Assembly: GCA_023055425.1 (NCBI GenBank)
Contig: JALGPY010000007.1
Span: 87,445,136-87,509,135 of the forward strand
Origin: Linanthus parryae
Lineage: Eukaryota > Streptophyta > Magnoliopsida > Ericales > Polemoniaceae
Direction: 5' to 3'
Length of the DNA: 64,000 nt
Part shown: positions 27,708-38,271 of the stretch, one piece after another
Layout of the letters: each line of letters opens with the position of its first letter
Numbering within the stretch: position 1 is the first letter of the stretch
Made by a program: the position numbers and the translations under genes
Notes under the pieces: model-generated
What the model saw: the letters and a program-made list of their open reading frames with translations, nothing else
Databases searched by the model: none
What the model was told of the DNA's origin: nothing

Positions 27708-27709
27708 AC

Positions 27710-30253
27710 TGTAACACCCCCAAATTGACCAAACCGGAAACCTGGGGATGTCACTCCGTACCCGAGAGGAGCCCGGATAAAGGAGATTTTATAACATGGT
27801 TCGCAAGCACAAAACATCCACAATAATAATTAAATCCAATTGAAAATATTGCATTATTAAAAATCCAACATCCTAGCCACAAACAAACTAAATTGTTTAA
27901 ACTAATAAGGAATTCAAATTCAAATAAAATACTACTTCTATTATTCCATGTGATGCGCGTCCCCTTCTACGCCAGATAACCATCTTCTAAACCTGTGGTG
28001 CGGAATGATAAAGAAACACCACAGTACAAAATCAGCATGAAATACTGGTAAATAAACATCCAAACATGTAAAACGATGATGGGGTAATTATAAAACAATG
28101 ACTAATTTGTAAGTAAGAGTTTTTGGCAAACACAGCGGTAATAAAGTTGACTCTTGTATTAAAACATAAGAGTTCCCAATTCCATAATATTTCCAACCAA
28201 TTTCTATAATCATTATGAAAAATCCAAAATCCATCGTTAACTTCTTTCCGTTAAACAAAAACCAAAAATCCATTATTAATTCGTTGTGACAGGGGAAACC
28301 AAACCATCTCGCAAGCATCCAAGACCTTAAGTGTCGACACCCCCCAAAGAATCTAGCGTCCAGAGGAGTGAGTACGGGGAGCTATCCGGTGACTTGCAAC
28401 CGGATTTAAATAAAAATAAATTGAAATGGAAGACCGAGATCAAACCGTCTAATGCCAATGGTAACCATACCACAATAATAATAAATGTCCCCGCACAACT
28501 ATTTCACTTTACGTATTAATGCATTATCATTAACATGGTGATATTTAAAAAAAAAACATTTATCAAGTAGAAATCACATATTGCATGTCACGTCACATAA
28601 ACACATTTTGAGACGTAAAGAAATACAAGAATTCGTTTTGACACGAAAGAGATAAGCACAACTAGGCTTGGCATATTTACTTACCTTTAATCTCAAGCAA
28701 AGCAAATCACTTCCTAGTAATACTCGACGTGTCCTTCGTCAACGAAATTGTCGCCTACAAATTTAAATAATATCCTAATCAACACATTGCACACGAAGTC
28801 CTATATGTAAATGAAATAAATCTCTTACTAACTCTCCCCAACCCTTGCTAAGGTGAACAACCTCCTTTATAGAAAAATACACTTTATAGAATTAACGTTT
28901 ATTATTGTAAAACATAGCTATAGTTATAAAAATATAACTTATAAGATTAACTCATAATTTCCCTTATTATAGGGTAGAGAAGCATATTATTTTTTTCCCC
29001 CAAAACAATAATGATTCTAATAGTAGTTCCTCCTAACCAAACAAGCCTTAGTAGAGAGCATAAGTTATAAACTAACTAACTTTTATTTAAAAGAAATAAT
29101 AAATTTATTTGAAGAAAATAGCTTATTCTTATTTGTTATAAGCTTATACAAATAAATTAGAAATATATATTTCATCACCCTCATATTATATTTTTATTTT
29201 TGAGTAAAGATGAGTACCAAAAAGATCATTCTAAGCTTGTGCAAAAAAAGAATTGTCCCTTATGGGATTTGAACCCATGACCTTCTTCTCAAACTTCACC
29301 AAAACTTTAAGTGTTAGCTTTTAACCACTGGGCCAACTACCTTTTTGTTATTTCTCTCTTCCCAACTACTATCATTAACTAACTAACCAGATTAAATAAT
29401 GAAAAAAAACAATAACAAAACAAAAGAAGAAATAGTGAGAGAGAGAAACGGGTTTGTTACCCGAGAGAGAGAGACGGGACAGAGATGGTGGCGACGTGGG
29501 TGGTGAAGTCGCCGGAAAGGAGGCGACGGCGGTGGCGGAGTCGGCTGGGCACGGCGGCGGCGACGGCAGTGGCGGCGGCCGGGAGAGAGAGAGAGAGATA
29601 TAGAAGGAGACATTGAGAGAAATTGAAGGAGATATTGAGAGCTATGAATTGGTATGGGAATTTATCTGAGATTGGGGGGTTTATGTAGGCTAGAGGGTGA
29701 GAAATCCGGCGAGGATTAGGAGACCCACTTCGAAGATTTCGATTTTGAATCGGGACCAAAAATTGGCGAAATTGGCTTGCTTGATGCTAAATTATCGAGC
29801 CTTAATGAGTTTAAATCGAATAGGGAGTGATTTGGGACAAACATCAACGAATTTGGTGAAGGTTCGGAGTGGTAATGGTTGTGTTTGGGTTGGAGATGGT
29901 CTTCTTCCTCCATGGGAGAGTTTGAGGATGAAGATGACTATTTTTAGGGTTAAAGACACTTTCACCCCCACTGTTTTGGATAAAAGTCACTAGCACCCCC
30001 CTGAGTTAAATAAAAGACTCTTTATAAAGTTGAGAAAATACATAATAACCCCAAATAGTTACTAGTAATAAAAATTAACTTCTTATCAATAAGATTAGCT
30101 CCCAACACTTATACTAATGTCATATTGACACCAAATAATATCATAAAATATAATAGTAGCATATTAACACCCAATACTTATAATAATATTATATTAAACT
30201 CAATAGTTATATTAATATTATAAATACCCATATCCACAAAATGGGGTATTTCA
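27710..30253 (-). repeat. 5' LTR of the LARD-like element (2544 bp)
   Basis: Near-identical to 19302-21812. Predicted donor at 29460, acceptor ending at 28755, mini-exon 28754-28685, second donor at 28684, final acceptor ending at 27993. The TATA box has changed (TACATAAA at about 29680-29687), so this promoter copy may be weak. A GC-rich stretch (29538-29580) is present here but missing in the other LTR. Pol III-like boxes are at 29264-29276 and 29325-29335. Confidence 0.9.
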
Positions 30254-33200
30254 GTCAGACCACCTAATATGGTTGATCCTGAGTATGAGTCCAAATTCCA
30301 CACTTAGTCTAAAAGTTGGATAAGGCACTGATTGGTGTTTGCAGGTTGTCACAAATGTCAAAGAACATAAGTGGTATATGGACAGTGGTTGCTCAAGACA
30401 CATGAGTGGAAAGAGATATCTATTCTCATAATTAAATGAGCAATCTGAAGGTTCAATTACACTTGGTGACAATGACAAATGCAACATTCTTGGTATTGGT
30501 AAAGTTGGTACAGATTCTGAAAGCTCAATTTCTGATGTATATCTTGTTGATGGCTTGAAATTTAATCTGTTTAGTGTATCTCAACTTTGTGACAATGGCA
30601 ATAAGGTTATCTTTGATATAGAGAAGTGTGTGGTGCAAAATGAGAAATCAGGAAATTGCATTCTCACAGCCTCTAGATCAAACAATGTTTATACTTTTCA
30701 GACTAACAAAGTTTCAGGTAAAATCTTGAAGTGTCTTAAAGCCTTGAAAGAGGATTCAAAGCTTTGGCACGGAAAGCTTGGTCACATTAGCTTGCATACC
30801 TTGAACAAGTTTATCTCTAAAGATCTGGTATGAGAATTACCATCTATCAAGTTCAAAGATGATGAAGGTATGCAAAGCCTGTGCTCAAGGTAAGCAGACC
30901 ATAAGCTATTTCAAGCCAAAGAAATTTTTAAGTACTACTAGACCTATTGAATTACTTCATATGGATCTCTGTGGTCCTATTAGGACTCCAACTCAAAAAG
31001 GTAAGAGGTATATGCTAGTTATTGTAGATGATTACTCTAGATTTACTTGGGTTATGTTGCTTAAGAAAAATCTGAAGCCCTCTCTGAATTTTCAAATCTT
31101 TGCAGAGAACTTCAAACCTTGAAAAACCTACATATTGCTTCAATCAGAAGTGATCATGGTAGAGAGTTTGATCAATTAGAATTTGATTTTTTTTATGCTA
31201 AGCATGGTATCTCTCACAATTTCTCTTATCCTAGAACTCCTCAACAGAAAGGATTTGTTGAAAGAAAGAACATGACTCTTGAAGACATGTCAAGAACAAT
31301 GCTTCTAGAAAATAAGCTGCCAAAACACTATTGGGCAGAAGCTGTGAATACAGCAAATTACATTTTGAACAGGTGCTTGATCAGACCTATCTTGAAGAAG
31401 ACCCCCTATGAACTTTTCAAAGGGAGGAAGCCAAACATTTCATACTTCAAACCATTTGGTTGCACATGCTTGGTTCACAACAATGGTAAGGACAACTTGG
31501 ACTTGAATCTGAACAAGCATGAATTCGAAGAAGAAGCTAAGAACTCATTTGGTTTCAAGAAAGGCTCAGAAGGTAATAGAAGCCATTTTCAAGACCTTGA
31601 AAACAAGACTCAAGGCCTTGAAAACAGAGATCAAAGCCTTGACAAAGATGGTCAGAAAGATATGAATGATCAGGCTACTACTTCAAGACCAGAGAAGCAA
31701 TATGGAGAGCCTGAACCCTGGTCTCCAAGAAAGAGATTCAAATATCTTTCATCTCATCCAGCTGACAACATCATCTCTGATCCAACCACTGGTACACAAA
31801 CAAGATCTCAATTGAAGAATCTTTGTGCTCTTAATGCTTTTATCTCTCTTGTAGAACCCAAAACTGTGAAGGAAGCATTACAAGAAGCAGATTGGATTAT
31901 AGCTATGAAAAGTGAACTCAATGAGTTTGAAAGAAATAAGGTGCGGAACCTTGTTCCTCCACCTACAAACCAGTCTGTCATTGGTACCTGATGGGTGTTC
32001 AGAAACAAACTAGATGAGAATGGCAAAGTGATCAGAAACAAAGCAAGGTTAGTTGCTCAAGGTTACAACCAAAATAAGGAATTGATTATGAGGAAACTTT
32101 TTCTCCAATTTCCAGGTTAGAAGCAATTAGAATTTTACTTGCTTTTGCTTCTTACAAAAACATGAAACTATTTCAAATGGATGTGAAATGTGATTTTTTG
32201 AATGGTTACTTGGGAAGTTTATGTTGCACAACCTCCTAGTTTTGAAAGTGATAAGTTTCCAGATCAGGTTTACAAACTTGACAAAGATATTTATAGTTTG
32301 AAACAAGCTCCAAGAGCTTGGTATGAAAGATTGTCAAAGTTTTTGCATGAAAATGATTTCAAAAGAGGATTGGTAGACAAGACCCTATTCATTAAGACTC
32401 ATGAGAAAGATTTACTTGTAGTTCAAATTTATGTTGATGATATTTTATTTGGAGCTACTAATGATCTATTATGAAAATAATTCTCAAGTCTTATGAGCAG
32501 GGAATTTGAAATGAGCGTGATGGGAGAGTTGAACTTCTTCCTTGGAATTCAGATACATCAGTTGAAGAAGGGCATCTTTCTGCATCAAAGCAAATACACT
32601 AGGACTAGTTAAACAAGTACAAAATGTCTCAATCCAAAGAATTTAAGACTCTTATGAGTTCTACGCTGTCCTTAGATAAGGATGAATCTATGAAGAGTGT
32701 CAATGTGAAAGAGTATAGAGGTATGATTGGATCATTACTATACCTTACTGCTAGTAGACCATATATCATGTTCAATGTATGTATGTGTGCAAGATTTCAA
32801 GCTGATCCAAATGAATCACACTTAACTGTTGTGAAGAGAATATTCAGATATCTCAATGGTACCAAAGTCTTAGGGCTTTGGTATCCAATACATTCTAACC
32901 TCTCTTTGCATGGATTTTCACGTGCCGACTTTGCAGGTTACAAAGTTGATAAAAAAAGCACTTCAGGAACTTGCCACTTCATTGGATCCTCCTTGACTAG
33001 TTGGCACTCCAAGAAACAAATCTCAGTTGCTCTATCAACAGCTGAAGCTGAATATATATCTGCTGGAGCATGTTGTTCACAAGTGTTGTGGATTGCTCAA
33101 CAGTTGAGAGATCTTGGATTTGATTTCAAAAGTATACCTATCAAATGTGACAACACTAGTGCAATATCAATTACAAAGAATCCAGTTCAGCATTCAAGAA

Positions 33201-33382
33201 CCAAGCATATTGATGTCAGACACCATTTCATAAGAGATCATGTTGAGAAAGGTGATATTGTTCTTGAATTTGTTTCTACTAACACGCAACTTGCAGATAT
33301 CTTCACTAAACCATTTCCACATGAAAGATTTTCATCTCTAAGACTGGAATTACGCATGCTAAATAAAGATGCATTGATTTAG
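30254..33382 (+). pseudogene. pol: Sirevirus pol: protease, integrase, RT, RNase H
   Basis: Copia domain order. Protease active site WYMDSGCSRHMSG lies near 30373; GAG-pre-integrase LWHGKLGHISLHTL near 30763; integrase has CKACAQGK, HMDLCGP, the second D in SDHGREFD, and E in GFVERKN. RT starts near 31860 and keeps YVDDILFGA near 32430. RNase H runs 32880-33300 (SRADFAGYKVDKKSTSGTC, TAEAEYISAGA, KHIDVRHHFIRD). At least six breaks are visible: stops near 30428, 30831 and 31990, frame changes near 31095 and 32080-32200, and a stop at 32474. The RNase H third is the best kept part (252 uninterrupted codons, 32624-33382). Non-functional. Confidence 0.9.
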
Positions 33383-33825
33383 GGGGAGTACAAGGTAAGG
33401 AAGGTAAGTTATTATGTGTTTCAAATATTTGAACTGATTTTCAAAGCCTTGAAAATATTTTCAAAGCTTTGATTTTACTTGTTTCAGTATAGCAGTGTTT
33501 CAAGACCTTGAAACTATTTTAAAATCCTTGAAAATAAGTCTGATAACTGGTTAGTCAATAATTCTTGTATCATTCAATATTGAGTGCTATCTTTGTAGAT
33601 ATTTTTTCAATATTGCCCCTACCTTTTCCAAAATTCTTTTTCAGCCAAATATATTATTCAATTATTTAATTCCAACGGCTTCAAAGATTTGAATCTTCTA
33701 TGATCATTTCAAATCTTTTGAGATCAGAAAGAAATTGCATTTTCTTTTTTATACTCAATCTTTCAGTATTTATCTCCTTCTCTCCGTATCAACTCTACCT
33801 CTCTCTATTCTTCTCCCAAACCCTA
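33383..33825 (+). other. Spacer between pol and the third ORF of the Sirevirus
   Basis: Begins with an AGGGGGAG purine tract (33381-33388), then several CAAAGCCTTGAAA-type motifs (33440-33530). AT-rich, with a CT-rich run just before the next ATG. No gene seen. Confidence 0.6.
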
Positions 33826-35469
33826 ATGAGCACTAGAAGAGCCTCTGATAGAATCAAGATGGCCGGAGGATCAAAGCCTAGTAAAGAGAAGAAGAGAAAG
33901 ACAGTTGAGGATGAATTTTAGAATATAAGTGGGGACTCAAGCTCTAGGACTCCCAGTGCAGAAGCTATTGAAGAACTTCCTCCACCAAAGAAGAAGACTA
34001 AGAAGGATGTGACACCATCTTCAGACAAGAAGAAGAAGAAGAAGAAGAAGAAAGAGAAGGCTGCTGCAGAAAAGCAACCTGAAACACATATCTCAAGCCC
34101 CAAGAAGTTGAAGAAAAAGAAGAAGGCCTCTCAAGTTGAAAAGGGAAAAGAAAAGGTGGCTAAGGAAGAACCATAAGACAATGTGGAAAGAGCCTTGCAG
34201 ATCTACTCAAAGAACACTGCTCCTGATGAATATTGGTTCATCTCAAATACTTCCAAAGGTCAGTGGTTGGATGGTTTTGCCTCTAGGACTATTGCTTTTT
34301 GTAGCTTGATCAGTATGCCTATGTTGACTGGAATGAATCTGAATTGCATTACCATGTTAAAGAAAATCTCTCTGTGGTTCATGCTAAACCCTCCTGAGCT
34401 AGCCTACCCAAGACTTACCAGACTCTTCTATCTCAACATGAAGAAAATTAAGAACTCTCCACACTTAGTAATCAAGACTAGAGTTGCTGGTGTTACTATG
34501 GAATTGGATCATGCTGAGTTTGCAAATCTCCTAGGTTGTCCTAACAGTGAACACACTCTATGTTAAATGTTGAAGCCAAAGTTGTATTCACTAGCATGAT
34601 GAGATGTATCTTCCCAAGAGAACATTCCAAGGAGTTGATCACTAAGAGGGCGTTATACAATATGTATCTGATTATGCATGGCTATGAAATTGATCTTCAA
34701 AAGCTTGTAATGGAACACATGCTGTTTAGCCAAACAGATCAGAGAAAGCATCCTTTGCCTTATGCAAACTTGATCACTCTGTTCTTCCAACACCTTGAAA
34801 TTCGAACTGCTGTTGAAGAGTCTATTACCTCTGGGATTGGTATGCTTAATGAGAAAGCTTTTGAGAAGATTGGAGTGGTGAAGACCAAGGCAAAAATTTG
34901 GTAGTTGTGTTCAGATCTGACAGAAGAAGAGCTGAATGCAGATAAGTCAGTTAAGCCCAAGAACTTGACTCCTACTTCAAGCCTGACCTCTCAGCCTCCT
35001 GACTTGTCTTCAGTTCTTCAGGGAATTTATGGTTTAGAGATGGACAATAGTGAAATTAAAGAGAATCATCATGGGTTTGAGACTGATCTCAGGTAGGGAA
35101 AGTACATAGTGGAAACCATCTTTAGGATCATGATTGTGTTTGATGTCCCTGAGGATGAAGAAGGCATCAAGTAGGATGATTCTAACAAGAACTTTCCCAG
35201 TGAACACTCAAACCAGGAAGAGGCTGCTCAAGACAAGGACAAAGGGAAGCAAGTGTTAGTTGAACAAGATGCTCAAGAGGGAGATGAAGTAGACAGTCCT
35301 GATTCATATTCCATAGTGTTACTATGGAATCTCCAAAGACTGCTACTAAAGACAAAGCTGAAGAAGAGACTGCTGGTGTGAATGAAGAGGTTGCAGAAGA
35401 CCAGGACAATGATGAAGAAAGTGAGGAAGAAGAAGGAGATCAGGATGGAGATGATGACCCAACCCCATA
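33826..35469 (+). pseudogene. Sirevirus third ORF (env-like position), broken
   Basis: ATG at 33826 after a CT-rich stretch. The N-terminus is very basic (Lys runs at about 34020-34140, KKKKKKKKK). A globular part at 34183-34900 has DEYWFISNTSKGQWLDGF, HAEFANLLGCP and LYNMYLIMHGYEIDL, followed by an acidic Ser/Glu tail ending in EGDQDGDDDPTP at 35469. Stops at 33919, 34174, 34564, 34902, 35094 and 35173 and a frame change near 34560 disable it. Sireviruses often carry an ORF in this place that has been called envelope-like; I see no clear signal peptide or membrane segment. The same LLGCP-type domain is annotated in plants as a putative plant transposon protein. Confidence 0.6.
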
Positions 35470-35778
35470 AACTCTTGCCTACTCTTTCTCTCCCACTTCT
35501 CTTTTTTTTTCTTAAGTTTACTTTCAAAATTTTCCAAAGACTCTGATCCAACACCTTCTCATTATTTTTGATGAAAGTCAAAAAGGGGGAGAAAATCTTA
35601 GTTTTTTCTATTATGATTTGTTCAATAGGATTTATTTGGAATTATGTGTTTTTCTGTTTATCACTGAATAAGCTGGATCTTTTTGGAACCAATGTGTTAC
35701 TACTATTTGAACTGTGTGCTAATCAGTATTTTTTTACAGAAACTAAGATTCAAACAGATTGAGGTTTTGTCTTTCATC

Positions 35779-35788
35779 AAGGGGGAGA
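35779..35788 (+). other. Polypurine tract of the Sirevirus
   Basis: AAGGGGGAGA just before the 3' LTR. Similar tracts occur at 33381-33388 and 35581-35592; repeated tracts are a known Sirevirus feature. Confidence 0.8.
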
Positions 35789-35789
35789 T

Positions 35790-37041
35790 TGTAAGATCAC
35801 AGGATTCACAGGGCTATTTCAAGGCCTTGAAAAAAATTTCAAAGCCTTGAATCAGGTTTCACAGGCTTGAATAGCACTGGATTCAAAGCCTTGAAACTGT
35901 CTGACCTGTGTGCACATACTTAGGGGGAGTTTTTCTGGACTCTTATAATCTGATTCTATCTCTCTCACCCATATGCTTGATATGTTGCTATTTCATGATG
36001 AAAGACAAAAAATTTTGATATATTTATCATCGTTTAATCCATCTGTTTGACTCAGATTTGCAGGGAAATTTTATTTCCTAAGTTTGCAGGATTGGTTTCC
36101 TGATCTGGCTTTTGCAGGAAAGGAAACATTAAGAGGAGATGATTCTGTGATCAATCAGTCACTCATGAAAACTTCACAATCTTTATAGGTAAGATCACAA
36201 CAATATCTCTGAAGATCATGATCAACTATCCGTTGGAGAGGACTGTTAAGAGAGTCAAAGTTGTTTCCTACAAAACAGGAAGTTTGTTGCTGAAAATCTG
36301 GGAAGATTTGCAGAGCTTCTGATCTGTATAAATAGAGCTCTTTTTGAAGCAACAAGTAGAACACTCAACGGGAAAAGAGAGAGACACGTTTCAAGATTGA
36401 CAAGAATAAAAGAAGCACATAATTCTCACAATCCAACACACAGAAGATCACTGCATTCTTAACTGCAGTTCTACACTTCAGTGTTCTTCTGATTTGCACT
36501 TTATTTGTAGATCATTCTTATACTACTTCTTTATCTCATTCTTAAGAATTTTTTAAAGTGAACAATAGAGAATTCGTAGTTAATCAGTTAGCTAGAGCAG
36601 GTACTAGATAGGTTAGAGAGAACCACAAGCTGTAAACAGAGTAAGGCATATCTTTGTCCTTGTCATCTTGGGTTTAGCTTTTCATTAATAAGAATTGTGA
36701 TGAAAATCCTGCAGGGAGAAGATCCCTGAGGTAGAGACGTAGGTCCAAGTGGACTGAACTCTATATATCCCTTGTCTCTTGCATTTACAGTTTCATTTGC
36801 ATACTTAGTATTTGCAGTATTCAAATTAGTCTGTTTTCAAGGCCTTGAAAAAGACTTGTCTGTATTATTTCAAACTGTATTTCATTCCAAAGGCTTGAAA
36901 CTAATTTAAAGGCCTTGAACTTCATTGTTCTTCATAGAAACTCTTCTCTTCTACAAGTTTTGCAAAAAGTTGGCATACTCTATTCAACCCCCCCTTTCTA
37001 GAGTATTTGTGCTGTATTACTACCTGCATACTCCCCTTTCA
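35790..37041 (+). repeat. Sirevirus 3' LTR (1252 bp)
   Basis: TGTAAGATC...CCCTTTCA. TATAAATA is at 36327-36334. It carries AAGGCCTTGAA motifs near 35820, 35838, 35886, 36838 and 36908. Confidence 0.9.
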
Positions 37042-37426
37042 TTCCCCTTAATAGTTTCCAAGTAGAAGTCCTCTCCGCCCAAGTAGGAGGCTTTACACCA
37101 CAGTTCTTTTGAGATTTCGGGTAAGTCGATTGCTTCCTTCAAAGATTTCTTGAGAGCAATTTCTATAACACGAATAAGCACATGCAAAACAAGATGTTCA
37201 AGATCAATGATATGTTCATGTACGAAAAACAGTATGAAGAACACTCAACTCAGATCTACATGCCTACTTGGTTTGAATTTTCAAAATAGAAAGAATTGCG
37301 CAACTAAAGAAGGAAAATTTGATCACCTTGTTGTTGCCGGAGTACTTGAAGTGCTTGATTAGCAGAATCGAATAGCTGATTGAAGGTTTGGATTTGCTCC
37401 AGAAGAGTTTGATCTCTCTTGCTCAT
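37042..37426 (-). pseudogene. Antisense PMD gene, 5' exons
   Basis: Minus strand. ATG at 37424-37426 starts exon 1 (37426-37327, 100 bases; MSKRDQTLLEQIQTFNQLF, predicted helix). A donor AAG/GTGATC follows at 37326, and an acceptor TGTTATAG ends at 37163. Exon 2 opens at 37162 with IALKKSLKEAIDL and WCKASYLGGEDFYLETIKG, and the phase fits. Exon 2 is cut at 37042 by the Sirevirus and continues at 16214 toward the PMD core. With the pieces at 16214-13036 and 1373-1 this makes one antisense gene between pol and the 3' LTR of the enclosing Ty3 element. Confidence 0.65.
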
Positions 37427-37469
37427 AAACTTTGACAGCAACAATTTCATGCAAAGTTATAATCGTTAG

Positions 37470-37477
37470 ACTCAAAG
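37470..37477 (-). promoter_or_regulatory. TATA box of the antisense PMD gene
   Basis: Minus strand TATATAAA about 45 bases before the predicted ATG at 37426, leaving a short leader. It is independent of the LTR promoter and points the opposite way. Confidence 0.55.
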
Positions 37478-37731
37478 GGTTTATATAGAGCCTTATGAAG
37501 AGTCACGACCGTTCGAAATCATTTCGGATCAACCGTCACCTCGGTAATCGGCAGAAATATGTGGATAGCTTTGCAACCCACGCAATCCACATCACGCACA
37601 TGCCACTTTAAAGGCTATACGACGTTGCAAAGACCTAGGTAATCATGGCTATTCGAATTCATACGAGAATCTCCGTGGAGCCACGCACGGCTGATTTTGC
37701 GCGTTCACTGAACGGCGCACGTGGTACGCGC

Positions 37732-37740
37732 AAAAGGGGG
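37732..37740 (+). other. Polypurine tract of the Tat-like element
   Basis: AAAAGGGGG followed by CTAA and then TGTAGATAG, the layout of a 3' LTR junction in Tat/Athila elements. Confidence 0.6.
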
Positions 37741-37744
37741 CTAA

Positions 37745-38271
37745 TGTAGATAGTGCATCTCAGCCAGACCAACCACTATCCACGTGGCAGCCATCCAGGA
37801 GGTTCGGTGGTACTCCGGTATCACTCCGTTATTGTTCTTACGTTCGCACTTATCCGCATGGGGACTGCGAGACAGGGTCGCCCTCGAAACTAACCGAGCG
37901 GGAGATGCAGGGTTCAAGTGGAGTAAGATACGTCGCACGCGAACATCGGCATTTGCGCGCGACCCTTTTCAATTGTTTGAGAGATCTGATGAACACATGT
38001 CCTATATACATGGGTAACCGTTGGGACTGGCCCTACACACACGGACGATCGTGTAACGTTCCCTATATATACGGGTAACGTGCTGCGAACGAGGCAGTTA
38101 TCTCGCCATCAATTACGGCTGCATTAACCCCTCGTAACGACACTCATACAACCTATATTTTAGGAACGTCGACCTTCTTTAGCAATTCTAGAATCTCTTG
38201 CTAATCATCAGACTGTCTCTCTCTCTCAAGCAATTGGCAAGGGCTTCTCTTTCCCTACGCCCTTAATCTCA
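37745..38271 (+). repeat. 3' LTR of the Tat-like Ty3 element (about 527 bp)
   Basis: Starts TGTAGATAG after the polypurine tract and ends near CTTAATCTCA, where minus-strand Angela-type copia sequence begins. It is GC-richer than its surroundings, with a TATA box (TATATATA, 38064-38071) and a CT-rich part near 38216-38228. The partner 5' LTR lies outside the window, so the right end is set only by the change of homology. Confidence 0.6.

Larger units (their letters stand above)
21813..27709 (-). other. Internal region of the LARD-like element, largely non-coding
   Basis: 5.9 kb, AC-rich on the plus strand, with no gag or pol domain visible in any frame apart from a pol tail near 22014-22120 ([12 protein letters not shown], minus). 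Two polypurine-like blocks are present on the minus strand, 21813-21825 next to the LTR and 22003-22015 after the pol tail. Two diverged copies of a GAGGGTGGGTGGG segment lie near 24570 and 27525. A possible small coding relic is at 26852-27252. Confidence 0.7.
19302..30253 (-). mobile_element. Non-autonomous Tekay relative (LARD-like), minus strand
   Basis: 10.95 kb. LTRs are at 19302-21812 and 27710-30253; read on the minus strand they run TGAAATACC...GTGTTACA. The primer site is on the right (27695-27707, minus) and the polypurine tract on the left (21813-21825, minus). The internal 5.9 kb has no recognisable protease, RT or integrase, but keeps the last codons of a Tekay pol gene just before the polypurine tract. 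LTR ends match the four-LTR array at 39714-51995. Inserted into Sirevirus gag-pol with a perfect GTCAG duplication. Confidence 0.9.
16215..37041 (+). mobile_element. Sirevirus (Maximus/SIRE-type Ty1/copia), decayed, with a nested insertion
   Basis: LTRs 16215-17488 and 35790-37041, initiator-Met primer site, two-knuckle gag, copia-order pol (protease, integrase, RT, RNase H), and an extra ORF after pol, as in Sireviruses. Flanks are GTCCC on the left (16210-16214) and TTCCC on the right (37042-37046): a target duplication with one mismatch. The left LTR starts TATAAG where the right starts TGTAAG. Many stops and frameshifts, and LTRs that differ by several percent, show an old insertion. It is split at 19302-30253 by another element. 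Confidence 0.9.
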
